A stretch of DNA of 35,033 bases from Bacilli bacterium (GCA_007117695.1 SKFZ01000009.1:1-35033), one strand, 5' to 3'. Shown: positions 5,970-14,363, counted from the first letter of the stretch. The notes: generated by a model not told the origin, from the sequence alone. Translations and numbers: made by a program.

Positions 5970-8507
5970 TTTTTTTTCTATTTTTTCCTTAATTTCATAC
6001 AAAAAGTTTATTGCATCCATCGGGGTTAACTTAAGTATATCTAGTTCTTTTATTTCTTTTAAAGTCTCATCTTCTTCTTTAGTCTCTTCGAAAGAAAAAT
6101 CAAAACTTTCTTGAATTATTTTATCACGACTTTTTTCTTTGTTTTCATAGACTTTTAATATATCACTTGCTCTTTTAGTTATTTCTTCAGGCAAATTAGC
6201 TAGTTTAGCCACATGAATACCATAACTTTTATCAACACTACCATCCTTAACCTTATGTAAGAATATTATTTCGCCAGCTTCTTCTTTAGCACTAACATGA
6301 ACATTTTTAAGACCATCTAAAGTTTGTTCTAAATCAGTCAATTCATGATAATGCGTTGAAAATAATGTCTTTGCTCTTATTTTTTTATCTACGTATTCAA
6401 TAATAGATTGCGCCAAACTCATCCCATCGAATGTTGCGGTACCTCTTCCTAACTCATCAAATATGATCAAACTATTTTTAGTAGCATTGCTAACAGCGTT
6501 TTTAGCCTCGTTCATTTCTACCATAAAAGTAGATTCCCCACTTACCAAATCATCACTGGCACCAATTCTAGTATATATTGCATCAAATATTGGCATATTA
6601 GCACTTTTAGCAGGTACAAAACAGCCAATCTGCATCATAACACTAATAATTGCTGTTTGCCTCATATATGTTGACTTACCAGCCATATTTGGGCCTGTTA
6701 TTAATAAAACATTTGTTTTATCATCCATAAATATATCATTACCAACATAAACATCATCAGACACTACCTCAACAACGGGATGTCTAGCATCTTTCATATC
6801 AATTAAATTATCTTCATTTATTTGTGGTCTAGTATAATTATTATTTTCTGAAACAGTTGCAAAAGATTGTAAAACATCTATCTCACTAAGTATTTTAGCA
6901 TTTTTTTGTAAACTAGTAATGTATTTTGCAACTTCATCTCTAATTTTCATAAACAATTCATATTCTAAATTAACTATTTTCTCCTCAGAATTTAATATCA
7001 TTGCTTCTTTTTCTTTCAAAATTGGACTAATATATCTCTCACAATTACTAAGGGTTTGTTTTCTAGTATATCCATACTCATCTTTAACATTTATAACTTG
7101 TCCTTTACTTACTTCAATGTAATATCCAAATACTTTGTTATAGCCTACTTTTAAATTTTTTATTCCCGTTTTTTCTTTCTCTTCCTTTTCAAACCTAGCG
7201 ATAAAGTCTTTACCATTTTTTCTAATGTCTTTTAATTCATCCAATTCATTATTATAACCATCTTTTATAATGTAACCCTCTTTTATAGTAATAGGTGGGT
7301 CCTCGTAAATTGCCTCTTCTAATAAATTATGTAAGTCAGTTAAATCTACTAAACTTTTATCATAATTAATTGATTTTAATATTTCGTTAATTTTAGGTAA
7401 TGGAATTAAACTTCTTTTTAATTGTAATAAATCTCTTGCATTAGCTGTACTAAAAGCAATTTTACCACTTAATCTTTCAAGATCATAAACTTCATCTAAT
7501 AATTCTTTTAATTCTTCTTTTAAAATGAATTCTTTCAAAAACTTACTAACTATGTCTTGTCTTTTTATAATCTCTTCCTTCTTAATTAAAGGATTTTCAA
7601 TATACATTTTTAAGCACCTAGAACCCATAGCAGTCTTTGTTTTGTCAAGCAACCAAAACAAAGAATTTTGTCTTTCTTTTTGACGCATTGTCTCAGTCAA
7701 CTCTAAGTTTCTCTTAGTATGAATATCCATTTTCATACTAGCATTTTCATCCACTATGATAACATTTTTAAAATGGTTTAATGTTTTAAGTTGAGTTTCA
7801 TATATATATGATAGCAGTACTTTTAGTGATTTTTTAATTCTAATATCTTCAACATCACTATAAAGTTTTTCATAATAAGCAGTTTCACTTTTCAAGTACG
7901 TTACAATTATATTAAAATTGTTTTTCAAAGTTGATGTTATTTTAGGATCTAAACTTTCACTTAAGACAATCTCTTTAACATTTAGTGAAAGTAAATTACT
8001 AATTAAAAGAGTGTTATCTTTTTTTATTACTTTTGAAAAAAGATCTCCTGTTGTAATGTCAGTATAGGAAATAACATACGCATGTTTTACATCAATAATT
8101 GAAGCAATAAAATTATTAGTTTTTTCATCTAAAAAGTCACTATTAATAACAGTTCCTGACGATATAACTTGGACTATACCTCTTTTTACTATTCCCTTAA
8201 CATCTTTAGCATCTTCAAGTTGCTCACAAATTGCAACCTTATGTCCTTTTTCTACTAATTTTTCGATATATATATCTTTAGCATGATGTGGAACACCACA
8301 CATAGGAATTCTATCATCTAATCCGGCATTTTTGCCTGTTAGTGTTAATTCTAATTCTTTGGATGCTAAAACGGCATCTTCAAAAAACATTTCATAAAAA
8401 TCTCCGAGTCTAAAAAAAAGAATTACATCTTTGTTTTCTTCTTTTATATCGACATATTGTTTAACCATTGGGGTTAGTTTTGATTTATCAATGTTTTCTA
8501 ATTTCAA
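5967..8507 (-). CDS. mutS: DNA mismatch repair protein MutS
   Basis: 846 aa from a TTG at 8507. The frame also offers a GTG at 8516, but that GTG is part of the GGTGAT Shine-Dalgarno sequence, so TTG is preferred. The mismatch-reading motif F-Y-E sits at residues 37-39 in FFRLGDFYEMFFEDA. The core and clamp domains are followed by the ATPase: Walker A GPNMAGKST at 605-613, the DELGRGTATFDGMSLA signature, and STHYHELTDLE. A C-terminal dimerisation tail is present and the length is normal for MutS1. MutS binds base mismatches and recruits MutL; mutL is not in this window. Its promoter lies in the terminator of the upstream operon. Confidence 0.97.
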   Translation of the reverse strand: MKLENIDKSKLTPMVKQYVDIKEENKDVILFFRLGDFYEMFFEDAVLASKELELTLTGKNAGLDDRIPMCGVPHHAKDIYIEKLVEKGHKVAICEQLEDAKDVKGIVKRGIVQVISSGTVINSDFLDEKTNNFIASIIDVKHAYVISYTDITTGDLFSKVIKKDNTLLISNLLSLNVKEIVLSESLDPKITSTLKNNFNIIVTYLKSETAYYEKLYSDVEDIRIKKSLKVLLSYIYETQLKTLNHFKNVIIVDENASMKMDIHTKRNLELTETMRQKERQNSLFWLLDKTKTAMGSRCLKMYIENPLIKKEEIIKRQDIVSKFLKEFILKEELKELLDEVYDLERLSGKIAFSTANARDLLQLKRSLIPLPKINEILKSINYDKSLVDLTDLHNLLEEAIYEDPPITIKEGYIIKDGYNNELDELKDIRKNGKDFIARFEKEEKEKTGIKNLKVGYNKVFGYYIEVSKGQVINVKDEYGYTRKQTLSNCERYISPILKEKEAMILNSEEKIVNLEYELFMKIRDEVAKYITSLQKNAKILSEIDVLQSFATVSENNNYTRPQINEDNLIDMKDARHPVVEVVSDDVYVGNDIFMDDKTNVLLITGPNMAGKSTYMRQTAIISVMMQIGCFVPAKSANMPIFDAIYTRIGASDDLVSGESTFMVEMNEAKNAVSNATKNSLIIFDELGRGTATFDGMSLAQSIIEYVDKKIRAKTLFSTHYHELTDLEQTLDGLKNVHVSAKEEAGEIIFLHKVKDGSVDKSYGIHVAKLANLPEEITKRASDILKVYENKEKSRDKIIQESFDFSFEETKEEDETLKEIKELDILKLTPMDAINFLYEIKEKIEKK

Positions 8508-8524
8508 AGTAATCACCTAAATAG

Positions 8525-8553
8525 ATTATACAAAAAAAAATGAAATAAGTCTA
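8525..8553 (-). promoter_or_regulatory. mutS promoter
   Basis: Minus strand TAGACT, 17 bp, TATAAT. The -35 box falls in the loop of the preceding terminator and the -10 box ends 17 bp before the TTG start. Confidence 0.55.
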
Positions 8554-8562
8554 TTATTTCAT
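8532..8562 (-). terminator. Intrinsic terminator of the pilin / PDZ-Lon operon
   Basis: Minus strand ATGAAATAA, loop TAGAC, TTATTTCAT, then nine T. The TAA stop of the protease gene (8554-8556) is in the stem. Confidence 0.85.
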
Positions 8563-9528
8563 CTTTAAATTTAATTTATCAATTGCCTCAATAATACTTG
8601 AAACATATATGATTTCAGTTTGAATTGAAAAATCTTCAACTACTTTTTCAGATTCCTCTTTATTCTCATAAGGTAGTATAAACAAGTCAGCGTTATTGTC
8701 ACCACCGATTAATTTGTGTTTGATGCCTCCAACTTTCAAAACATCTCCATCTTTAGTTATTTCACCAGTAGCATATATATTTATAAATAACTCTTCTTGT
8801 GTATATGTATAATACATCGAAAGTGCTGTAGCAAGCCCCCCAGATGATCCACTTACTCTTCTTTGTTCATTAATTTCAAACCCGACATCTGTGTTTATTT
8901 CATAATACTCTGAACCTATTATCCCAACTAAATATTGTTCACGTTCATCATCATAATAACGCTTTCCAGTTATTTCAACTTCTTTCTCATCTCTTAATAC
9001 GGTAATATTAAATTCTTCTTCATCATCTATATCACCTATAGCTTCATAAAAATCATCAAAGTTATTAATTATCCTATCATTTACTTTTTTTATTACGTCT
9101 TCTTCTTTCAATTCGAAGTTACTTTCTTCGCTTACAAAAGCAATAGTAAAATTTTCATTATCTATGCTATATTCAATACCTTCATAGTCTAAAAGCCATC
9201 TAAGCGCTCTATAATAAGTTTCATTTACCATGTTTCTACCTATTTCTGATACTATCTCATACTCATCATCTCTAAAAAAGCTTTCCTTATACTGAAAAAG
9301 GTCTATCCTATCATCAAATTTACTTCTAATATAATAACCTAATGTTGCCCCTTTCGTAAGAACATAAGGAACATATATGCTTTGCTCTTTAGTACTTGTA
9401 TAATCATATGCTTCACTTATTAAACTTCCTCTTCCAGGAGTACTAACTTTATACCTTGGTATTGGAAGTAATAAAATTAATATGATTATTAATATAATGT
9501 TTATAATTTTTAATTGTTTTTCACTCAT
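8554..9528 (-). CDS. Membrane-anchored PDZ-Lon (S16-type) serine protease, YlbL/SepM-like
   Basis: 324 aa. A single transmembrane anchor (residues 8-23) precedes an extracellular part. A PDZ-like segment lies around 139-205, and the Lon-type proteolytic domain from about 207. The catalytic dyad is visible: Ser229 in the G-S-S-G-G motif (GPSAG in Lon) and Lys272 in VGGIKHKLIGG, with ATGEITKDGDVLKVGG between them. YlbL of Bacillus and SepM of Streptococcus mutans are relatives; SepM trims the competence peptide outside the cell. Here the gene is third in an operon after two pilin-like genes (19 bp gap). A role in processing or quality control of pilus subunits or a signal peptide is inferred. 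Shine-Dalgarno AGAGGTGAG is well placed. Confidence 0.9.
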   Translation of the reverse strand: MSEKQLKIINIILIIILILLLPIPRYKVSTPGRGSLISEAYDYTSTKEQSIYVPYVLTKGATLGYYIRSKFDDRIDLFQYKESFFRDDEYEIVSEIGRNMVNETYYRALRWLLDYEGIEYSIDNENFTIAFVSEESNFELKEEDVIKKVNDRIINNFDDFYEAIGDIDDEEEFNITVLRDEKEVEITGKRYYDDEREQYLVGIIGSEYYEINTDVGFEINEQRRVSGSSGGLATALSMYYTYTQEELFINIYATGEITKDGDVLKVGGIKHKLIGGDNNADLFILPYENKEESEKVVEDFSIQTEIIYVSSIIEAIDKLNLKMK

Positions 9529-9547
9529 ATATACTCACCTCTTAACA

Positions 9548-10939
9548 CTAATTATTTAAAATACATCGAATGGAGTTACCAACAGATTGTGAGACTATTG
9601 ATCGGTTTATTTCATCACTATCAGAAAATAAACTTCTAGTCCATACATTATCATCATTAGCTAACGATGATGTTAACCACGAATTTTGTTGTCCTGCAAA
9701 TATTAATCCAATAGTAGGTGATCTATATCCTGAAGGTATTGCATTAAATGCAATATCATTACTTCCATCCCAATCAATTTCCGACTTTAACATTTCACCT
9801 TCGGTTGTTCCTCTCAATCCTGTTTCATCTAAATCTATTTCTGACAACCCTAAAAATGTTTCCATTTCTTTAAAATCATCATCCGATGGAATTCTAAAAC
9901 CAGCAGGGCATATACCTTCAGCACCTTCTTCATTAGAACCATCCATAGCTAACTCCCATTGATATAATACTTCCTCTTCAATCCCTGACATATAACTTCC
10001 TTGGTTTGAACCCTCATTTGGCCCATGAATTCTACATGCATTATAAGGTTCTGAAGAATCAAAGTCCGCGTTTAAACATTCAGTTGTTGTATATGCAAGA
10101 TTTTCAGCAAACCAACATTGTTCACCAATTCTAGTAATTTTGTAAGTATTACCATCTCTATAATCAATTATTGTTCCGCTGCATTCATCAATTATTTCAA
10201 CCGTTCTTGTTTTTATATCAACAACTTCATCATCAATTCTAAAAATATATTCTAATTCGTATACACCATAAGTTTCATTATCAACTTCGCCAACAACTTC
10301 TACTCGTGGATCGTTTTCTATTAAATCATTGTCACCCTCAATGGTGTACCAACCTGGCTCAGTATATTGATAAACTTTCATGTTTGAAGAACCTTTCAAT
10401 AAAACCGCCACTTCTTGATCATTATACCCATCAAAAACAACATCCTCTATTGAGGTGTTTCTGCTGTTGAAAGGGTATAAGATATTAACACCATAGTTTG
10501 TATCAAAAAAATTATGATTTATAGGCACTTTTACTATTAAAACAGAGTCTAACTTAGCTTCTGAAACACCATCTGTTTTCTCTACTCTAATATCAACATC
10601 ATTAAACCTGCTACCAGATACTAGTTCAGTTGAATAATCACCATAACTAAATATATGGTTACTAACATCTATTACTAATCTGGCATTAGAACCATCACTA
10701 TATATAAAATTCAAACAGTTTCTACCACATTTTAATACGGCTTCTAAATTTTTATTGTATAAATCTTCATTTATTTTCGAACTAATTATTGTTTGTTTAT
10801 TTAAAAGTTGAGTTCTTATCCCACTAGAAACGTATACATCTCTTAGTGATAGCAATACTTGAAAAAGCAAACTAACAATTACAAATGTTAATGTTACTGA
10901 GACAATTAACTCTACTACTGTAAACCCTTTTTTATTCAT
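9548..10939 (-). CDS. Minor pilin-like protein with Ig-like and FISUMP domains
   Basis: 463 aa. MNKKGFTVVELIVSV is a class III prepilin signal (cleavage G5/F6, Glu at mature 5) with a hydrophobic helix to about residue 30. Residues 30-165 look like a GspJ/PilW/ComGF-type minor pilin. An Ig-like segment follows (about 165-252), then a FISUMP domain (Fibrobacter succinogenes major paralogous domain, about 254-463). Its landmarks are G-N-T-Y-K-I-x-R-I-G-E-Q-C-W-F-A-E-N-L, G-I-C-P-A-G-F-R-I-P-S-D-x-D-F, A-I-P-S-G-Y-R and the terminal S-I-R-C. FISUMP modules are found in secreted and surface proteins of Fibrobacter and Bacteroidetes. There are eight cysteines (71, 75, 253, 275, 288, 302, 344, 459). 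It is the middle gene of an operon between another pilin and the PDZ-Lon protease. Confidence 0.88.
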   Translation of the reverse strand: MNKKGFTVVELIVSVTLTFVIVSLLFQVLLSLRDVYVSSGIRTQLLNKQTIISSKINEDLYNKNLEAVLKCGRNCLNFIYSDGSNARLVIDVSNHIFSYGDYSTELVSGSRFNDVDIRVEKTDGVSEAKLDSVLIVKVPINHNFFDTNYGVNILYPFNSRNTSIEDVVFDGYNDQEVAVLLKGSSNMKVYQYTEPGWYTIEGDNDLIENDPRVEVVGEVDNETYGVYELEYIFRIDDEVVDIKTRTVEIIDECSGTIIDYRDGNTYKITRIGEQCWFAENLAYTTTECLNADFDSSEPYNACRIHGPNEGSNQGSYMSGIEEEVLYQWELAMDGSNEEGAEGICPAGFRIPSDDDFKEMETFLGLSEIDLDETGLRGTTEGEMLKSEIDWDGSNDIAFNAIPSGYRSPTIGLIFAGQQNSWLTSSLANDDNVWTRSLFSDSDEINRSIVSQSVGNSIRCILNN

Positions 10940-10950
10940 AATTCCCCCTA

Positions 10951-11466
10951 CTAATATACTATTACGGTTGCAAAAGTACCATCATCATACTCAACAATTA
11001 GCCTATATTTACCAATTTCATCCTCGTAATTAATATATTTAATGAAATCTTTTTTACTCTCACTTATAAAAGTAATATTTCTAAGTTCACTAATAACATT
11101 TTCAGTGTTTTCATCTACTAACATCAATGTTTTAACTTCTGATACCGAGTAAAGCAGTTGACAATATTCTATTTCGGCAGCCAACTCTGCATTTAAATTA
11201 CCAACTAAATTACATGTTGATAAATTAACATAAGGAAGGCCTGAACTATTTAACTGATCTCTTGCTTCAAAAAAAACATTCTCTTCGATAAAATCTCTTA
11301 TATTTGCTAACCTATAAAGACCATCTACTGTATTATAGTTGAAAGTTCTACTGTAATTTGCTTCTATTCTTTGAAATTGCACAAACAAAAAAATCAATGT
11401 TGAAACGACAAACACAGTTACAATTAATGTTTCAATTAACAAAAATCCTTTATTGTTAAATTTCAT
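10951..11466 (-). CDS. Minor pilin-like protein (GspI/ComGE type by position)
   Basis: 171 aa. The start MKFNNKGFLLIETLIV is a class III prepilin signal (G7/F8 cleavage, Glu at mature position 5) followed by a hydrophobic helix to residue 30. The remaining 140 residues have no recognisable added domain, and there are two cysteines (C85, C102). It is the first gene of the three-gene unit, 11 bp before the FISUMP pilin. Its size and its place before a GspJ-like pilin suggest a GspI/ComGE-like tip subunit; this is an inference. It is transcribed divergently from the assembly ATPase gene. Confidence 0.82.
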   Translation of the reverse strand: MKFNNKGFLLIETLIVTVFVVSTLIFLFVQFQRIEANYSRTFNYNTVDGLYRLANIRDFIEENVFFEARDQLNSSGLPYVNLSTCNLVGNLNAELAAEIEYCQLLYSVSEVKTLMLVDENTENVISELRNITFISESKKDFIKYINYEDEIGKYRLIVEYDDGTFATVIVY

Positions 11467-11485
11467 AATTAAGCCTCCGTTTTTA

Positions 11486-11514
11486 TTGTATTTACTCTAA
11501 ATATATTATATAAT
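11486..11514. promoter_or_regulatory. Overlapping divergent promoters between the ATPase and pilin genes
   Basis: Plus strand: TTGTAT at 11486-11491, 17 bp, TATAAT at 11509-11514. Minus strand: TATAAT at 11510-11505, so the two -10 boxes overlap in the palindrome ATTATATAAT. Polymerase bound in one direction should exclude the other. The minus-strand -35 is poor. Confidence 0.55.
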
Positions 11515-11559
11515 AGTTTTAGAATAAATGCTAGGTTAAGTTTCAAAGGGGTTGAAAAT

Positions 11560-12915
11560 GTGATAAGAAAATATGATTTTGATAAAACACCTGTTGTAGA
11601 GGTTGTTAACAGTATTATCATTGATGCTGCAAAAAATGGAGCTAGTGATATCCACTTTGATCCAATGGAAAAAGAAATGAAAGTCCGTATTAGAATAGAT
11701 GGTGTTTTAATAGATTACACAAATATACCAAATGCGGTTGTTAAAAACCTAGTTACTAGAATTAAAATTTTAGCGTCTATGAACATTACTGAATCTAGAT
11801 TACCACAAGATGGTGCTATAAAAACAACATTACAAGAGTTGGATTTAGACCTTCGTGTTTCCTCTCTTCCTACTAATGAAGGTGAAAAGATAGTTATTCG
11901 TTTACTTGATTATACTATGAGTAAAGCGGGGCTTGAAACTTTAGGACTTAGTGACTCAAATTTGAAAAAAGTTTTATCTATGATAAAAACACCAAGTGGT
12001 ATTATATTAGTAACCGGGGCAACTGGTACTGGTAAATCTACTACTGTTTACTCTATTTTACATAGACTAAATAAAGAAGATACTAACATTATTACTGTTG
12101 AGGATCCAATAGAAATGGATATAGCAGGAATTAACCAGGTTCAAACAAATAGTGAAATCGGCTTAACATTTGCCTTCGCACTTAGATCTATTTTACGTCA
12201 AGACCCCAACATTATAATGATTGGTGAGATCCGTGATACAGAAACTGCTAAAATTGCTGTTCGTGCATCTATTACCGGGCACTTAGTTTTATCAACTCTA
12301 CATACTAACAACTCTCTTAACACTATAGAGCGTTTACTTGATATGGATGTTGAAAGATACTTACTTGCAAGTGCTTTAACAGGAATTGTTTCACAAAAGC
12401 TTGCTAGAAAGCTATGTGATCATTGTAAAACTAAGAGGCCTACTAATGATTATGAAAAAGGATTATTCAAACGTACATTAGGTGTTGATGTTTTAGAACT
12501 TTACAATGCTGAAGGTTGTGAAAAATGTGGTAATGGTTATATGGGCCGTACATCAATACATGAAGTTTTATTAATAAATGAAGGAATTAGAGATGCTATA
12601 AGTAATAATTTATCTAAAGATAAATTAAGAACATTAGTATATAAAGCCGATGTTACTACTCTACTTCAAGATGGACTAGAAAAAGTTATGAGTGGTCTTA
12701 CATCATTTGAAGAAATGTTGAAATTAATTGAATTAGATAATGATGTTGTTGATAGTGCAAATGATTCATTTGACTTAAAAGAAGCCTTACAAGTTTCTAA
12801 TATGGCTAAGACAGATAGCACTAATACTAACGAACCAGCACAAAAAGAAAGTAACAATACGCCTGAGCCAACCCCAAAAACAGAATATGACGATGATGTT
12901 GAAGTTTTGATTTAA
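11560..12915 (+). CDS. Type IV pilus / competence pseudopilus assembly ATPase (GspE/PilB/ComGA family)
   Basis: 451 aa. Motifs in order: ASDIHFDP (28-35), RLPQDGA (80-86), Walker A GATGTGKST (153-161), Asp box ITVEDPIE (178-185), Walker B IIMIGEIRD (218-226), His box GHLVLSTLHTN (240-250), and a tetracysteine zinc site C286, C289, C320, C323. It drives pilin polymerisation at the inner face of the membrane, with the GspF-like platform protein at 15900-17858. It lacks the usual N-terminal T2SSE_N domain, so it is ComGA-like. Residues after about 400 are an odd acidic Thr/Asn/Pro-rich tail. Start GTG, AAAGGGG 9 nt upstream. Single gene, plus strand, divergent from the pilins, with its own terminator. 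No PilT-like retraction ATPase is in the window. Confidence 0.95.
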   Translation: MIRKYDFDKTPVVEVVNSIIIDAAKNGASDIHFDPMEKEMKVRIRIDGVLIDYTNIPNAVVKNLVTRIKILASMNITESRLPQDGAIKTTLQELDLDLRVSSLPTNEGEKIVIRLLDYTMSKAGLETLGLSDSNLKKVLSMIKTPSGIILVTGATGTGKSTTVYSILHRLNKEDTNIITVEDPIEMDIAGINQVQTNSEIGLTFAFALRSILRQDPNIIMIGEIRDTETAKIAVRASITGHLVLSTLHTNNSLNTIERLLDMDVERYLLASALTGIVSQKLARKLCDHCKTKRPTNDYEKGLFKRTLGVDVLELYNAEGCEKCGNGYMGRTSIHEVLLINEGIRDAISNNLSKDKLRTLVYKADVTTLLQDGLEKVMSGLTSFEEMLKLIELDNDVVDSANDSFDLKEALQVSNMAKTDSTNTNEPAQKESNNTPEPTPKTEYDDDVEVLI

Positions 12916-12938
12916 AGCAAGTATTACTTGCTTTTTTT
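12914..12938 (+). terminator. Intrinsic terminator of the assembly ATPase gene
   Basis: AAAGCAAGT, loop ATT, ACTTGCTTT and a T-run directly after the TAA stop; the first two stem bases belong to the stop codon. Confidence 0.85.
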
Positions 12939-12944
12939 ATGCAT

Positions 12945-12984
12945 AAAAAAAGAAGAAATTGATTATAATCCTTAATCTTCTTTT
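12945..12984 (-). terminator. Intrinsic terminator of the LCP gene
   Basis: Minus strand: AAGAAGATT pairs imperfectly with AATTTCTTCTT around a loop, followed by a T-run. It covers the last codons and the stop codon of the LCP gene. Confidence 0.6.
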
Positions 12985-14363
12985 ACTTGTCTAATTAATC
13001 TAATTGCTTCATTAACAGTCTCCATATCTGGTTCCATAACATATGCTCTTGAAGATGGATTTGAATATGTAAAGTCGCTGCTATCAGAGCCATCTAAATT
13101 ATATTGTTCGATACTCCAATTCGCATTATCAGAAATCTGCATTCTAATTAAACTTACAATGTCATCACTACTCATATTAGTATCAAACATGCCATCCATG
13201 CTATTTAAAATTGAATTATACCTAGTTATAACATCTCTTTGAGTCGTTTTGTTTATTAATCCCTCGATTACTGCTTGTTGATTTTCACCGCGGGCACGAT
13301 CTCCTCCTGGTAAATTATTTCTTTGCCTTACAAATACTAAAGCTTTTTCACCATCCATAAAGTTATTTCCTCTATTAAATGAATATCCTTTAGCAGAAAA
13401 TGCGTAATTAGAATCGACATTAATACCACCAAGAGCGTCAACTAATCTAACAGTTGATGAAAAATTCACTCTTAAATAAAATTCAATATCTGTTTCTAAT
13501 AATTGTGATACAGTATTTTTCGAAACATCAACACCATATATTCCAGTATGGGTCAATTTATCCTTATAACCTGTAGTACCAGGAATTCTAACATAGTAAT
13601 CTCTTGGTATGCTTATTAACAAAATTTCTTTAGTTTTCGGATTAATAGTCATAACAATATTAACATCACTTCTAGCTCTATTGCTAATGCTACCGTGAGT
13701 ATCAATTCCTGAAATATAAATACTAAAAGGATCGTTAGTAACATCAACATCAGTGTCTTCTCTTACGACTCTATTTCTAACCTCAAATTCAAAAATTACA
13801 ATTGTTTCTTCTTCAAATAAATTATTAGATTCATTTAAAATATCTCTAAAATTCTTCTCAACTACTACAGCATCATATTCGTTATTAAATAATTTAGTAT
13901 CAATATCACCAAGAATATTAGTTTCTGATATAGTAGTGTTTTTTTCATTAAGTTCATCTTTCAGCAAACTCATTTCATCTGCCATGTTATTGTGAAGTAA
14001 TACATTTAAACCATCTATTTCATTATGATTTGAATCTTTTAATGCTAAACCATAATATTTAGTAGTTTCAAACTCTAACCCGGTCATATTCCTTAAAAAA
14101 TTTAAAGTATTACTACTATACCTAAGACCTACAACCATAACCACTGATACTAGAAGCGCTAAAAAAGTACTAAATACTTTAACTTTTTTATTTTTAAAAT
14201 AAGTTATACCTATAACAATAAAAGTACATATTATCAAAACTAAAAAAGCTAAAATAAAATAATAGTTTGATGGTAAAAAACCACTTCTAAAAATTGTAAA
14301 CAAAAAATACAAAACAACTAAACTAAAAGCTGCTGCGATAAAATTAAATATTTTTTTCATCAT
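12972..14363 (-). CDS. LytR-CpsA-Psr (LCP) family cell wall polymer ligase
   Basis: About 463 aa. Three hydrophobic segments in the first ~90 residues are followed by an extracellular part. A first subdomain (about 100-200, with NLLHNN-like and YDAVVVE stretches) resembles the accessory domain seen in CpsA-type LCP proteins. The LCP domain proper runs from about 215: D-P-F-S-I-Y-I-S-G-I-D, R-S-D-V-N-I-V-M-T-I-N, I-S-I-P-R-D-Y-Y-V, D-A-L-G-G-I, F-V-R-Q-R and the G-G-D-R-A-R-G-x-x-Q-Q motif, which hold the arginines and aspartates that bind the polyprenyl diphosphate. LCP enzymes attach teichoic acid or capsule to peptidoglycan. Start chosen as the second of three tandem ATGs (5 nt from GAGGAG). 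It has its own promoter and terminator. Confidence 0.93.
   Translation of the reverse strand: MMKKIFNFIAAAFSLVVLYFLFTIFRSGFLPSNYYFILAFLVLIICTFIVIGITYFKNKKVKVFSTFLALLVSVVMVVGLRYSSNTLNFLRNMTGLEFETTKYYGLALKDSNHNEIDGLNVLLHNNMADEMSLLKDELNEKNTTISETNILGDIDTKLFNNEYDAVVVEKNFRDILNESNNLFEEETIVIFEFEVRNRVVREDTDVDVTNDPFSIYISGIDTHGSISNRARSDVNIVMTINPKTKEILLISIPRDYYVRIPGTTGYKDKLTHTGIYGVDVSKNTVSQLLETDIEFYLRVNFSSTVRLVDALGGINVDSNYAFSAKGYSFNRGNNFMDGEKALVFVRQRNNLPGGDRARGENQQAVIEGLINKTTQRDVITRYNSILNSMDGMFDTNMSSDDIVSLIRMQISDNANWSIEQYNLDGSDSSDFTYSNPSSRAYVMEPDMETVNEAIRLIRQVKED

Noticed and set aside
1333-8507. Genetic code 4 (TGA as tryptophan), suggested by the AT-rich, Mollicutes-like features
   Set aside because: xseA, mutS, def and the gene at 32096 end at TGA at positions that fit family lengths and overlaps; tryptophan is encoded by TGG.
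9570-9962. 130-residue open frame on the plus strand
   Set aside because: It is antisense to the FISUMP domain of the pilin gene, has no ribosome binding site or promoter and no recognisable domain.
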